A stretch of DNA of 60,065 bases from an uncultured Spirochaetaceae bacterium (GTDB lineage: Bacteria; Spirochaetota; Spirochaetia; Sphaerochaetales; Sphaerochaetaceae): contig OMYY01000015.1 of assembly GCA_900315435.1 (NCBI GenBank), forward strand, positions 1 to 60,065, in the 5' to 3' direction. The position numbers and the translations under genes are program-made. The notes below the pieces were generated by a model. It was not told the origin of the DNA. It saw only the letters and a list, made by a program, of their open reading frames with translations, and did not search any database. Shown here piece by piece: positions 16,027 through 24,566 of this stretch; positions within the stretch are counted from its first letter, which is position 1; each line of letters begins with the position of its first letter.

Positions 16027-17544
16027 ATGGTCAAGAGTACCGCATTCTTCGTCGCCCTTCCTCTCCTCGCCACCACTCTGGTGGCGGGGTGCAGTGAGGC
16101 GACTTGGTCGGACGAGCCATCTCAATCCTATGTCGGGACGGTGACCATCTCCAAGCAATTGGATGCCGGTTTCACCGACTTGGCGTGGGAGACCATCGAA
16201 CGTTTCGAGGTCAGCTTTGGGAACGGATCGCAAAGTTTCCCCAGGGTCGCGCTGGAACGGAACGGGAACCAAATCTCGGTAGCGACATCGTCGGCTTCCG
16301 ACAACGAGTTCTCGATCAAAGGCTATGACCGGCTGGGGAATCTGGTCGTCTCCAACGTCCAGGCGCTCGATGTGGAAAGCGCGAATTCCTTCAGCATCGC
16401 CCTCTCCCCCGTCTACAGCGGGACCTACAAGGGTTCCGCTTCCCTGTTCGTCTCCTGGAAGGGGCTTGCGGTCTCCAAGATCGAACTGATAAACGATGAC
16501 GACGATTCGGTGATCGTCACGAAGGACCTTGCCTCCGAGGCGGATGCCACCTACCTTTCCATCGACGGTACCGAGGTCACGGGCGGCTCTCCTGTCCACG
16601 TCAAGTTGTACGGCTCCGATGGCTCCCAGGTGGGATACACGGCAAGCCAGACCATCAAGGTCGCGGCCAACCTTACCAGCACATACACCTGTCCTATCGC
16701 CAATGCGGGAACGGAACCAGCCTATGTGCCAGCCCCGGCGAGCGGACTTGTCCTTGCCGAGGCGAGCGCCACAAGCCTCACCTATCGGTTCACCATGCCG
16801 GAAACCTATGACGCGCTGGAGGTCGTCTTTGACGGCGCCTCATCCAGCTACGCCTTCGGGGACGTGCCTTCCGAACTTGCCTTCGACGGTCTGGAGGCGG
16901 ACTCGGAGCATACCATCACCCTGACGGTGCTCCACACCCACAAGCGCGCGTCCGTACGCAGCGAGGAAGTCTCCCTGACCAGCAGGACCCTGCTGTTGCC
17001 GCTTGAGCTTTCCATCAACGAAGGGTACGCTCCCCTGCAGGACGGACTCGTCCAATTCACGGCAAGCACCAACCGGGAAGCCGCTCTGACCTGGAGTTCC
17101 AGCGACAACCAGGTCCTTTCGGTGGTTGACGCCACGCAGGGCATCTTCCGGGTTGTCGATGGCGGTACGGTCACCATCACCGCGCAGGAAGGCGACGTGA
17201 AGGACTTTCGGGATTTCGAGTTCGCGAAGCCACCCAAGAGCGACGCGTCGGTGGCAATCAAGGGAGCCGAAGCCGGCAAGCTGTCCATCACCCTCGAGCC
17301 AAACGGTCCGTACACCCTGGCCGGCAGCCTCCATTTCACCATCTCCAACCTCGATGACGCCTATGGCGCGTCATGGTACCTGAACAGTACCGGCAATCTG
17401 GTGGGAACCGGAAACTCGGTCACCATCACTCCTTCTACTCCCGGCATCGTCCAAAACCGGGAAGGACAGGCGCAACACCTGATCCTCGTGCTGGACGACG
17501 GCAGCCACTCTTACTCCGCGGGCATCACGATCAATCTCCCGTAA
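16027..17544 (+). CDS. Ig-like surface lipoprotein, divergent tandem paralogue
   Basis: A 505-residue lipoprotein with a textbook lipobox, LVAGC (Cys22), after a hydrophobic signal. The N-terminal part is beta-rich; about 327-400 is Big_2-like (LTWSSSDNQVLSVVD), and about 403-505 repeats the SWY module of the preceding gene, with ASWYLN, TPGIVQN and QHLILVLDD matching YSWYIN, SAGISLD and QSVILVLRD. The ATG lies one base past the upstream stop, with no separate promoter, so it is co-transcribed. Base composition is GC-rich like the genome, unlike its neighbour. It probably sits on the cell surface; the ligand is unknown. It overlaps the converging orphan gene by 14 bases. Confidence 0.85.
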   Translation: MVKSTAFFVALPLLATTLVAGCSEATWSDEPSQSYVGTVTISKQLDAGFTDLAWETIERFEVSFGNGSQSFPRVALERNGNQISVATSSASDNEFSIKGYDRLGNLVVSNVQALDVESANSFSIALSPVYSGTYKGSASLFVSWKGLAVSKIELINDDDDSVIVTKDLASEADATYLSIDGTEVTGGSPVHVKLYGSDGSQVGYTASQTIKVAANLTSTYTCPIANAGTEPAYVPAPASGLVLAEASATSLTYRFTMPETYDALEVVFDGASSSYAFGDVPSELAFDGLEADSEHTITLTVLHTHKRASVRSEEVSLTSRTLLLPLELSINEGYAPLQDGLVQFTASTNREAALTWSSSDNQVLSVVDATQGIFRVVDGGTVTITAQEGDVKDFRDFEFAKPPKSDASVAIKGAEAGKLSITLEPNGPYTLAGSLHFTISNLDDAYGASWYLNSTGNLVGTGNSVTITPSTPGIVQNREGQAQHLILVLDDGSHSYSAGITINLP

Positions 17545-18214
17545 ATCCGCGCTTCTTCAGAATCCCGACACACCGGTCCATCTCTTCGGGAGCGACAAAG
17601 CAATCAAGTTCCTGATAGGCTTTCCCCATCGCCTTGAGACGTGGGGCGACCAGATCCTTCCTGCCGGATCCTGCGACCGAAACCAAAAAGGAACTGAACT
17701 GCCTCCACCGTTTGTCTTTCCGCCCACACTGGATCTGCAGCAACTGATGCGCCAAGGCATCGGCGACGTCGAAGCGCGAGCTTGGTTCCAGGCTCACGTT
17801 GCCAGCAAAGACGACCAGTTCCATCGCGAAGGAAAGCACACAGGCCAGACGGCGTTTCAGCCATTTCCTGCCCTTCTCCTGCTCCTCTTTCCAGAGTTCG
17901 GGGTGGCGGAGCACATGGACACATGCCTCGTGTGCGCCGGCAGGCACCCGCGAATCTGCGTAGCTCCTGAACTTGCAGCCTCGGGGCGAATTCCCATCGA
18001 TATACGCCATGACGACCTCGACCTGGAAGTACAAGGCCCACAGGAGAAGATGCTCGACCATCGTTTCCTCGTCGAACTGGGCGCACACATGGCCGACTTC
18101 CCTCTCGTCGACATACCACCATTCGACTTTTTCCAACACGCAAAGGCGATCCAACGCCAAAACCGACTGCTCACCATCTCCGTAGATGTGGATGAGACAC
18201 TGTTGTTTCCGCAT
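17531..18214 (-). CDS. Orphan 227-residue protein of unknown function
   Basis: I do not recognise this protein. It has no signal peptide. The middle contains amphipathic or hydrophobic stretches (LLLWALYFQVEVVMAYI, ACVLSFAMELVVFAG) and the C-terminal half is basic and helical. It is unusually rich in cysteine and tryptophan, starting MRKQQCLIHIYGDGEQS. The start at 18214 is set by a perfect AGGAGG six bases upstream. The site and start codon lie inside one arm of a 13-bp perfect inverted repeat (18211-18261), which suggests translational control. It follows a HAD phosphatase gene on the same strand by 65 bases. Confidence 0.7.
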   Translation of the reverse strand: MRKQQCLIHIYGDGEQSVLALDRLCVLEKVEWWYVDEREVGHVCAQFDEETMVEHLLLWALYFQVEVVMAYIDGNSPRGCKFRSYADSRVPAGAHEACVHVLRHPELWKEEQEKGRKWLKRRLACVLSFAMELVVFAGNVSLEPSSRFDVADALAHQLLQIQCGRKDKRWRQFSSFLVSVAGSGRKDLVAPRLKAMGKAYQELDCFVAPEEMDRCVGILKKRGFTGD

Positions 18215-18261
18215 GCAATACCTCCTACAAGAGTAATACCGGCATTTCAGGTATTGCATGC
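18211..18261 (-). promoter_or_regulatory. 13-bp inverted repeat covering the start codon and part of the SD, with an alternative pairing
   Basis: GCATGCAATACCT (18211-18223) and AGGTATTGCATGC (18249-18261) are exact reverse complements 25 bases apart. In the mRNA the 3' arm contains half of the AGGAGG site and the ATG of the orphan gene. The 5' arm could instead pair with a nearer GGTATT (18240-18235), leaving the start free. Two mutually exclusive stems resemble a small translational switch. A protein operator is the alternative. Confidence 0.5.
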
Positions 18262-18279
18262 GCGAGATGCTGTCGGAGA

Positions 18280-18951
18280 CTAAGAGAAACGGGCCCGGAT
18301 CAGGCATGGCAGTTCGGAAACATTGCCGATCTCCCATGGCGCGCGTTCCACTTCCGGGTAGTCCCAGGGCATGGTGCGGATCCAGACCGGCACATAGCCG
18401 GCATCACGGGAGCCCTGGATGTCGTTGAGCGGGTGGTCTCCTACGTAGAGCAGCTCCCCGGGCTTGGCACCGAGCGTTTCCGCCATGTCCAGGAATACCC
18501 GTTTCTCCGGCTTGCCTCCGATGGCGATGGCGTCACAGACGGTGTCGAACCCGAAATGGGAGATTTTCTGTCGCTGCAGGACCGGATTGCCGTTAGTGAT
18601 CAGGGCCACCTTCAGCCCCATCCTGTGGAGCTCTTCCAGCGTGTCCATCGTCTCCGGGTAGGGCACGCCGTAGCGGGCGAATCCTTCCTGGAAAAACGTG
18701 CATATCGCATGGACGTCAGGCCTTCGGGCACAGACTCCCTCGCCGACCAGCAGGTCGACGATCCGTTCCCAGCCGAAATGGCCGCCGGCACGGTCGCTCT
18801 TCTGCATGGCCCGCACGGCATCCTCCTTTGTGCAGGCCGCCGTGAACAGAGAGCGATGCGCGTCATAGTAGGCACCCATGACCACCGCGTCCGAGGCGTC
18901 CCGGTCGTACAAGGTCTGGTCCATATCGAACACCACGCCACGAATATGCAT
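18280..18951 (-). CDS. HAD-superfamily hydrolase (subfamily IA)
   Basis: A 223-residue phosphatase of the HAD-IA group. Motif I is DMDQTLYD (residues 9-16, nucleophile Asp9), motif II TNGNP, the motif III lysine is in GKPEKRVF, and motif IV is GDHPLNDIQG. An alpha-helical cap lies between motifs I and II. The substrate is unknown; the context beside a sugar-catabolic locus suggests a sugar phosphate. It is divergent from the isomerase gene at 19109. A LacI-type operator (18969-18982) lies in its upstream region next to a TATATA box, so it may belong to the same regulon. Confidence 0.88.
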   Translation of the reverse strand: MHIRGVVFDMDQTLYDRDASDAVVMGAYYDAHRSLFTAACTKEDAVRAMQKSDRAGGHFGWERIVDLLVGEGVCARRPDVHAICTFFQEGFARYGVPYPETMDTLEELHRMGLKVALITNGNPVLQRQKISHFGFDTVCDAIAIGGKPEKRVFLDMAETLGAKPGELLYVGDHPLNDIQGSRDAGYVPVWIRTMPWDYPEVERAPWEIGNVSELPCLIRARFS

Positions 18952-18968
18952 GCTTCCCCCATCCTTAG

Positions 18969-18982
18969 ATAAAACGGTTTAT
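18969..18982. promoter_or_regulatory. LacI-type operator 1
   Basis: ATAAAACGGTTTAT, a near-palindrome with the CG centre typical of LacI-family sites. It lies 18 bases upstream of the HAD start, in the divergent intergenic region shared with the isomerase operon. Confidence 0.6.
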
Positions 18983-19080
18983 ATATTCTTGTCAGTCATT
19001 CAAATTTCTGATAACTCAAGGTTATTAACCATATTTTACACTTTTTTTATTGACAGTTCAAGGAAACATGCTATCAATAA

Positions 19081-19094
19081 ATAAAACGTTTTAT
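19081..19094. promoter_or_regulatory. LacI-type operator 2
   Basis: ATAAAACGTTTTAT is a perfect 14-base palindrome, 14 bases before the isomerase ATG. A TTGACA -35 box lies upstream (about 19050), so the site overlaps the expected transcription start, ideal for repression. Confidence 0.75.
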
Positions 19095-19108
19095 TTAAGA
19101 GGAGACGC

Positions 19109-19978
19109 ATGAGGCTTTCCACGACTTTGAATCTGTACACCTTGCGAGGTTCAGTCAACCACACGGATCTCGCCCCCAAAGCGGTCGGCATTTGCAAGGC
19201 AGCGGGATTCGACGCGATCGACGTGATGCTGAAAGAGGTGGTCGCCACCGGCACCCCCCGCGAGGCCGAGACGTGGGCCGACTCGCTTCTCGAGGCTATG
19301 AACCGTGAGGGAATGCAGGCAAGCCAATGTCACGGGTATTTCGAAAATACCAGACAGATGGACGACACGACCCTGATGGGCCCCTACCGCGACAAGATCC
19401 TCCAGAGCATTTCCCTCGCCTCGCAGCTCGGCATATCCGAGATGGTGGTTCATCCGCTTCCCCTGATGGAAAGCCGCGGCATCACCTTCGAGCAAAGCCT
19501 GGCGGTCAACGCGGCCTTCTTCCAATCCCTGGACAAAGCGCTCGCCACATGCAAAGTCCACGCCTGTCTGGAGAACATCTTCTCCAGCGAATATGACGGC
19601 GCGGAAAGCCTGATCAGGCTGCGTGAGCGCATCGGCGCTCCCGAGCTCTACTATTTCTGCTGGGACACAGGCCACGCCAACCTAGTCGAGAAAGTCAGGG
19701 ACTCGCAGGACAAGCAAATCCGCCAGCTCGGTCCCCTGCTCCACGCCACCCATATCCAGGACAACCACGGCGTGAAGGACGAGCACCTGCTGCCGATGAT
19801 GGGGACGATCGACTGGCTGCCGGTGGTCAAGGCTCTGGACGAGAGCGGCTACCAGGGGGATTTCACCTACGAGACGGCACAAAACGTCAACCACCTGCCC
19901 GATGACGATATCCTCAGGCTGGAGATGATCCGTTATAGCGTCCATCTCGGCCGATATCTGCTGGAGTCTGCACGATGA
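19109..19978 (+). CDS. Sugar phosphate isomerase/epimerase-like TIM barrel
   Basis: A 289-residue xylose-isomerase-like TIM barrel (AP endonuclease 2 family). Metal-site elements are visible: the conserved Glu in ACLENIFSSEYDG, DTGHANL, THIQDNHG and a final FTYETA. It lies in the cytoplasm and would isomerise, epimerise or cleave a keto-sugar. The start has a strong AGAGGAG site and operator 2 just upstream. Its stop overlaps the next gene in an ATGA. First gene of the transporter locus, so it likely acts on the imported substrate. Confidence 0.85.
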   Translation: MRLSTTLNLYTLRGSVNHTDLAPKAVGICKAAGFDAIDVMLKEVVATGTPREAETWADSLLEAMNREGMQASQCHGYFENTRQMDDTTLMGPYRDKILQSISLASQLGISEMVVHPLPLMESRGITFEQSLAVNAAFFQSLDKALATCKVHACLENIFSSEYDGAESLIRLRERIGAPELYYFCWDTGHANLVEKVRDSQDKQIRQLGPLLHATHIQDNHGVKDEHLLPMMGTIDWLPVVKALDESGYQGDFTYETAQNVNHLPDDDILRLEMIRYSVHLGRYLLESAR

Positions 19979-21045
19979 AGAAAAGCGCGATGGTGCTGGC
20001 AGGCTGCATGATGGCAGCCGCATTGGGAGCGAAGCCGGTCTACGTCAACGACACCGCCACGGCGAAGCCCCGCATGGAGGTCGTATTCCTCAAGCAACCG
20101 CAGTCCGACAACAAGTCCGACGCGGCCCTTCTTGTCACCTACGCCCCGGAGGGGGTGGAAGTGTTCCTGGTCGACGGCGGCATGCCCAACTGTACCGCGC
20201 TGAAGGCCTTGCTCGACCTGCGCAGGTCGCTCTTGATCCAGATGGGCAAACAGGACGAGGAGAAGAACCCGGACTACAAGCTCCGCTTCACCAGCCTGGT
20301 CACCCACTGCCACCCCGACCATATCGGAGAGCTGGTGAGCAACGTCCTGCGCAACCCGTTCTTCGAGTTGGAGGACCTGTACCTGCCAGAAGCGACAGCC
20401 CTTCCCACCGGCGGGAACTACCTGGACAGCCATAACTCCGACGTGAACGAGCGCATCGCCCTCCTCCGGCAGATCAGGCAGTTCCAGAAGCGGGCGGACA
20501 TCCACACGGTGCCCTTTGCCACCAGAGAGGAGATTTCCTGCGAGGGAGGAAGGATCGAGCTGTACGGGCCGGTGACCGACTGGGGCAGAGGCGAGGCGCT
20601 CCAGTACCTCATCGGCACCTACTACGCACAAGCGAGCCCGGAAAAGCGGAAGAACGACGTGCCGACAGCCGTCATCAACTCCAACTGCGTCTGGTACCGC
20701 TTCGTCTTCCAAGGAAAGAGCATCCTCTTCACCGGCGACGTGATGAAGAAGGCGCGGCGGAATGACGAACCTTTTGACCGGATGCTCGACTTCTACGGCC
20801 CCCAAAGCCTGAGGTCGGATATCGTCAAGTATCCGCACCACGGCATCCTCCGCAACCCTGCCGCCCCGAGGCTGGTCGAAGACCTGCTTCACGACCCGGA
20901 GCGCTCTTTCGTCATCGTCACCGCCATGACCGCCTGGCGCGAGTCGGTTCCCGCGCTCGAGCCCTACCATGTCCAGGTCAGGGACGCCAGCAAGAAGGAT
21001 GTCCGGTTCTCCATCTCGGATTCGGAACTCATCGAGCTGCCATAA
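19975..21045 (+). CDS. Exported metallo-beta-lactamase-fold hydrolase
   Basis: A 356-residue protein with an N-terminal signal peptide (MKKSAMVLAGCMMAAALGAKP) and an MBL fold. The metal motif is THCHPDHIG at about residues 105-113, later ligands lie in FTGDVMKK and in KYPHHGILRN. The signal could be cleaved by signal peptidase I after LGA or be a lipobox at LAGC. It would act outside the cytoplasm. ATGA overlap with the isomerase shows tight co-expression. MBL enzymes with a periplasmic address in sugar loci are plausible lactonases or esterases, but the substrate is not determined. Confidence 0.8.
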   Translation: MKKSAMVLAGCMMAAALGAKPVYVNDTATAKPRMEVVFLKQPQSDNKSDAALLVTYAPEGVEVFLVDGGMPNCTALKALLDLRRSLLIQMGKQDEEKNPDYKLRFTSLVTHCHPDHIGELVSNVLRNPFFELEDLYLPEATALPTGGNYLDSHNSDVNERIALLRQIRQFQKRADIHTVPFATREEISCEGGRIELYGPVTDWGRGEALQYLIGTYYAQASPEKRKNDVPTAVINSNCVWYRFVFQGKSILFTGDVMKKARRNDEPFDRMLDFYGPQSLRSDIVKYPHHGILRNPAAPRLVEDLLHDPERSFVIVTAMTAWRESVPALEPYHVQVRDASKKDVRFSISDSELIELP

Positions 21046-21083
21046 CGTTCCAAACGGAACACGAAGCAAGGTCGCAAACAAAA

Positions 21084-21097
21084 GTAAAACGTTTTCT
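21084..21097. promoter_or_regulatory. LacI-type operator 3
   Basis: GTAAAACGTTTTCT contains the palindromic core AAAACGTTTT (21086-21095), 18 bases before the GTG start of the first permease gene. It suggests a second regulated transcription start inside the locus. Confidence 0.65.
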
Positions 21098-21113
21098 CAA
21101 CAAGGAGCGACAA

Positions 21114-22046
21114 GTGAGTCAACTGCAACAAGTCAACCATCGAGGGTTCAAGGCGACGCTCAGGCGTTTCTGGCCCCTGTATGCCATGATGATACCAGGA
21201 GCGATCTACTTCATCGTCTACAAGTATGTGCCGATGGGTGGCCTGGTCATCGCCTTCGAGAACTATCTTCCCCGCAAGGGCATCTTCCACAGCGATTTCG
21301 TGAAACCGCTGTATCATTGGTTCGAGTTCTTCTTCCGCAGCCCTGCCGCCAAGCAGGTTATCGCCAACACGATCATCATCAGCCTGCTGAAGCTGCTTTT
21401 CTGCATGATTCCGCCGTTGCTGTTCGCCATCGCGGTCAGCGAGTCGAGGATGAAGCGCTTCTGCAAGTTCGTCCAGTCGATCAGCTACCTTCCCCACTTC
21501 CTTTCCTGGGTCATCATCTACGGCATCTGCGTGGCCATGCTCTCCGAGTCGACCGGCATCGTCAACCAAGTGATCAGGAACCTTGGCGGCAAACCGATTC
21601 CCTTTTTGACCAGCAACAGCTATTTCCGCGGGGTGATTGTCGGGACCGACCTGTGGCGCAGCCTTGGCTGGAGCTCGATCGTCTACTTCGCCGCCATCAT
21701 GGGCATCGACACCGAAATCTTCGATTCGGCGACAATCGACGGCTGTGGAAGGCTGAGGAAAATCTGGTATATCACTCTTCCCTCGCTCCGCAAGATTTTC
21801 GTCGTCCTGCTGATCCTGCAGGTCGGAAAGGTGCTGGACGCCGGCTTCAACCAGATCTTCGTCTTCCTCAACGACCAGGTAAGGCCGTCATCCGAAATCA
21901 TCGATACCTGGGTCTACTCCCAAGGTCTCGGGCAGGCCCGCTACAGTCTGGCGACCGCGGTGGGATTCTTGAAATCCATCCTTTCCCTGGTGATGGTGGT
22001 CGCGACAAACGCTCTCGCGAAAAGGTGGGACAACGCGCTATGGTAA
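21114..22046 (+). CDS. ABC sugar permease, LplB type
   Basis: A 310-residue inner-membrane permease with about six transmembrane segments. The conserved EAA loop reads DSATIDGCGRLRKIWYITLPSL, and the N-terminus (FWPLYAMMIPGAIYFIVYKYVPMGGLVIAFENY) is typical of the LplB subgroup that works with oligosaccharide or aldouronate importers. The start codon is GTG with AAGGAG nine bases upstream. It overlaps the second permease by seven bases. No ATPase gene is present in the locus, so a shared MsmK-type ATPase encoded elsewhere is expected. Confidence 0.92.
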   Translation: MSQLQQVNHRGFKATLRRFWPLYAMMIPGAIYFIVYKYVPMGGLVIAFENYLPRKGIFHSDFVKPLYHWFEFFFRSPAAKQVIANTIIISLLKLLFCMIPPLLFAIAVSESRMKRFCKFVQSISYLPHFLSWVIIYGICVAMLSESTGIVNQVIRNLGGKPIPFLTSNSYFRGVIVGTDLWRSLGWSSIVYFAAIMGIDTEIFDSATIDGCGRLRKIWYITLPSLRKIFVVLLILQVGKVLDAGFNQIFVFLNDQVRPSSEIIDTWVYSQGLGQARYSLATAVGFLKSILSLVMVVATNALAKRWDNALW

Positions 22047-22903
22047 TCAAATCCAAAAACGACACAGTCTTCGAGGTCTTCGTGTTTCTGTTGGTCCTGC
22101 TGGTCGGCCTCGTCTGTCTGGTGCCGGTCATGTACGTGGTCAGCGTCTCCCTGACGCCGATCGAGGAGAAACTTCGCTCAGGAGGCTTCCTGCTGATTCC
22201 CCGGAAGATCACCTTCAGCGCCTATCGCCAGGTGCTGGGAGGAAAGGAATTCCTGCCAGCCCTCTGGGTGACGGTCAAGGTGACGGTCATCGGCACCTTC
22301 CTGCAACTGGTGGCGACGCTTCTGTTCGCCTACCCGCTCTCCCGGACCAACCTGCCCGGGCGCAAGCTGATCACCAAGCTGGTCGTCTTCACGATGCTCT
22401 TCTCGGCAGGCATGATCCCGCTCTACCTGGTCGTCAAGGGAACCCATCTTCTGAACACCCTCTGGTCGATGATCATCCCCAGCCTGATCAACGTCTACAA
22501 CCTGATCATCATGAAGGCCTTCTTCGAAGGGTTGCCTGGCGAGCTCTTCGAGTCGGCAAGGATTGACGGGGCAGGCGAGATGACCGTCCTGTTGAAGGTG
22601 GCCCTGCCGCTGTCCATGCCGATCATCATGACCATCGGCCTCTACTACGGCGTCGAACAGTGGAATACCTACATGCGCGCGGTCCTCTACGTTTCCAAGG
22701 ACAGCCTGCAACCGCTGCAGGTGGTCCTCAGGAGACTGCTCGCCATGGCCGCCTCGACCGACATCCTCGAGGAGGAAATCATCCCGACCGAAACGCTGCA
22801 GATGGCGAACGTCGTGCTCTCCACCTTGCCGCTGGTCTGCATCTATCCCTTCATCCAGAAGTACTTCGTTCGGGGCACTCTGGCTGGAGCAGTAAAAGGC
22901 TAA
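22040..22903 (+). CDS. ABC sugar permease, LplC/CarB type
   Basis: A 287-residue partner permease with six hydrophobic segments. The EAA loop is FESARIDGAGEMTVLLKVALPLS. It opens with a single N-terminal helix, followed by a periplasmic LTPIEEK segment, as usual for this subgroup. The ATG at 22040 has AAAGGTGGG upstream and overlaps the first permease. Earlier in-frame starts lie in antisense or shadow sequence. It forms the membrane channel together with the LplB-type subunit. Confidence 0.92.
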   Translation: MVIKSKNDTVFEVFVFLLVLLVGLVCLVPVMYVVSVSLTPIEEKLRSGGFLLIPRKITFSAYRQVLGGKEFLPALWVTVKVTVIGTFLQLVATLLFAYPLSRTNLPGRKLITKLVVFTMLFSAGMIPLYLVVKGTHLLNTLWSMIIPSLINVYNLIIMKAFFEGLPGELFESARIDGAGEMTVLLKVALPLSMPIIMTIGLYYGVEQWNTYMRAVLYVSKDSLQPLQVVLRRLLAMAASTDILEEEIIPTETLQMANVVLSTLPLVCIYPFIQKYFVRGTLAGAVKG

Positions 22904-22934
22904 CCGCCATATCAGACAAAAAAGGAGTTTGATT

Positions 22935-24458
22935 ATGAGAAAGAAAGTATTGGCTCTCTTTGCCACGCTCGCCGCCTGCACGTTCGCCTTCGCGAACGGG
23001 ACGGCAGAGAAAAATCCCTCCGCCTCGGCGAAGCAGCGGGATCTCTCCTCGATCGTGATCGACAAGGACCATCCGGTCGAACTGACCATCGGCGTCTCTT
23101 CGAAGAACAAGGGATTTCCCGAGAAGGAGGAGGACGATTATGTCTACCAGCAGATTCTGAACGACACCGGCGTCAAGGTGAAGTTCCAGGTGATCGACGA
23201 CTACTACACCGCCCTGAATGTCCGCATCGCCGGCGGTGACTGTCCGGACCTCTTCCAGAGCAACTCGGCGCATATGCGCATCTTCGCCAAGAACGGGGAT
23301 ATCCTTGACCTGACTCCGTACCGGGACAAGGAGCTGAAGAACCTGATGGCGTGGATCGGGAACACCGACACCCACCCTTTCATGGTCGGCAACGAGCTCT
23401 ATGCCCTGCCGAAGGCCTACGTCAACGCCATGACCTACAGTCTGATCAATGTCCGCAAGGACTGGCTGGACAGGCTCGGCCTCTCGATCCCGAAGACCGT
23501 CGACGACCTGTATGATGTCGCATACGCGTTCACCTACAACGACCCGGACGGCAATGGGAAAAACGACACGATCGGTTTCTCCGGCAAGGCTCCGTATGGC
23601 TTCGAGACCATCGTCAACGCTTATGACACCGCCCTCGGCAACTACGTGATCATCCGCGACGGCATGGTAACCAACACCCTGCTGCAGCCTCACATGAAGG
23701 ACGCCCTTTCCATGTGCAAGAAGTTTGTCGACGCCGGCGTGATCGATCCGGATATCTGGACGGTCAACCCGCGCGACAAGGCAATCGGCGGCCAGCTCGG
23801 CATGCTCACGCTCGAGTGGTCGGTCATGTACAAGGCCTCCTATGTGAAGCAGATCAAGAGCGTCAACCCGAACGCGGATTGGACCTATTTCGGGCCTCTG
23901 GCAAGCGAGGTCGGCGCCCAGCCTGCCTTGGAACCGATTGACGTCACCTCCTCGAACAACTTCCTCTGCGTGAAGAGCGACATCTCCCCGGAGAAGCTGG
24001 CGGCCGTCTTCAAGCTCGCCGACTACCTGGTGACCGACAAGGGATCCATGCTGGTCGATTTCGGAAAAGAAGGCGTCCACTGGGAGTACGGCGCCGACGG
24101 TAAGCCGCAGATGACCAAGAAAGCGGCAGAGGCCAACTACGTGGCCACCTACCAGCTGTTCGGCCGCGAGGACAAGAGCTACCTGAACGTCAAGTTCAAG
24201 GAGGCCAAGGACCAGATCCTCTACGCCCAGCAGATGCCGCACATCATCACCTACAACAGCCTGGTGCAGGAACCGGAGGATTTCTATCTGACCGATTGCA
24301 ACAACTACGTCTCCAGCCAGCTGATCGCGTTCATCTATGGACAGAGGCCGATCAGCGAGTACGACGACTTTCTGAAGGAGCTGGAGTCCACCTACGGCTT
24401 CAGCAAGTACATGCAGGCGTGCGAAAACCAGCTTCGTGCCGCAGGCTATGTCAAATAA
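22935..24458 (+). CDS. Extracellular solute-binding protein, family 1
   Basis: A 507-residue binding protein for the LplB/LplC-type importer. The signal sequence ends either at a lipobox-like TLAAC (Cys15) or at FAFA before NGTAEK; both fit spirochaetal usage. The large size is typical of LplA/aldouronate-type proteins. The segment DPDGNGKNDTIGFSG is the calcium-binding-like loop found in many of them. The ATG at 22935 has AGGAG seven bases upstream; the TTG six bases earlier is unlikely. It probably binds an oligosaccharide. A 14-bp hairpin follows the gene. Confidence 0.92.
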   Translation: MRKKVLALFATLAACTFAFANGTAEKNPSASAKQRDLSSIVIDKDHPVELTIGVSSKNKGFPEKEEDDYVYQQILNDTGVKVKFQVIDDYYTALNVRIAGGDCPDLFQSNSAHMRIFAKNGDILDLTPYRDKELKNLMAWIGNTDTHPFMVGNELYALPKAYVNAMTYSLINVRKDWLDRLGLSIPKTVDDLYDVAYAFTYNDPDGNGKNDTIGFSGKAPYGFETIVNAYDTALGNYVIIRDGMVTNTLLQPHMKDALSMCKKFVDAGVIDPDIWTVNPRDKAIGGQLGMLTLEWSVMYKASYVKQIKSVNPNADWTYFGPLASEVGAQPALEPIDVTSSNNFLCVKSDISPEKLAAVFKLADYLVTDKGSMLVDFGKEGVHWEYGADGKPQMTKKAAEANYVATYQLFGREDKSYLNVKFKEAKDQILYAQQMPHIITYNSLVQEPEDFYLTDCNNYVSSQLIAFIYGQRPISEYDDFLKELESTYGFSKYMQACENQLRAAGYVK

Positions 24459-24478
24459 AGGTGGTCGGACCGCGTTCC

Positions 24479-24511
24479 ATGCTTGCGCCGGATTTTCTCC
24501 GGCGCAAGCAT
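24479..24511 (+). terminator. 14-bp perfect hairpin after the solute-binding protein gene
   Basis: ATGCTTGCGCCGGA (24479-24492) pairs perfectly with TCCGGCGCAAGCAT (24498-24511) around a five-base loop. No T run follows, so it may stabilise the 3' end of the abundant binding-protein mRNA or act as a weak or factor-assisted terminator. Confidence 0.6.
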
Positions 24512-24520
24512 CTTGAAGTG

Positions 24521-24549
24521 TTGAGCATTCACTGCGCACGGTGTAAGGT
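24521..24549 (+). promoter_or_regulatory. Candidate promoter of the LacI regulator gene
   Basis: -35 TTGAGC (24521-24526), 17-base spacer, -10 TAAGGT (24544-24549). There is no operator of the AAAACGTTTT type here, so autoregulation is not apparent. Confidence 0.35.
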
Positions 24550-24566
24550 GGGGAAAGAGGTTCTGC

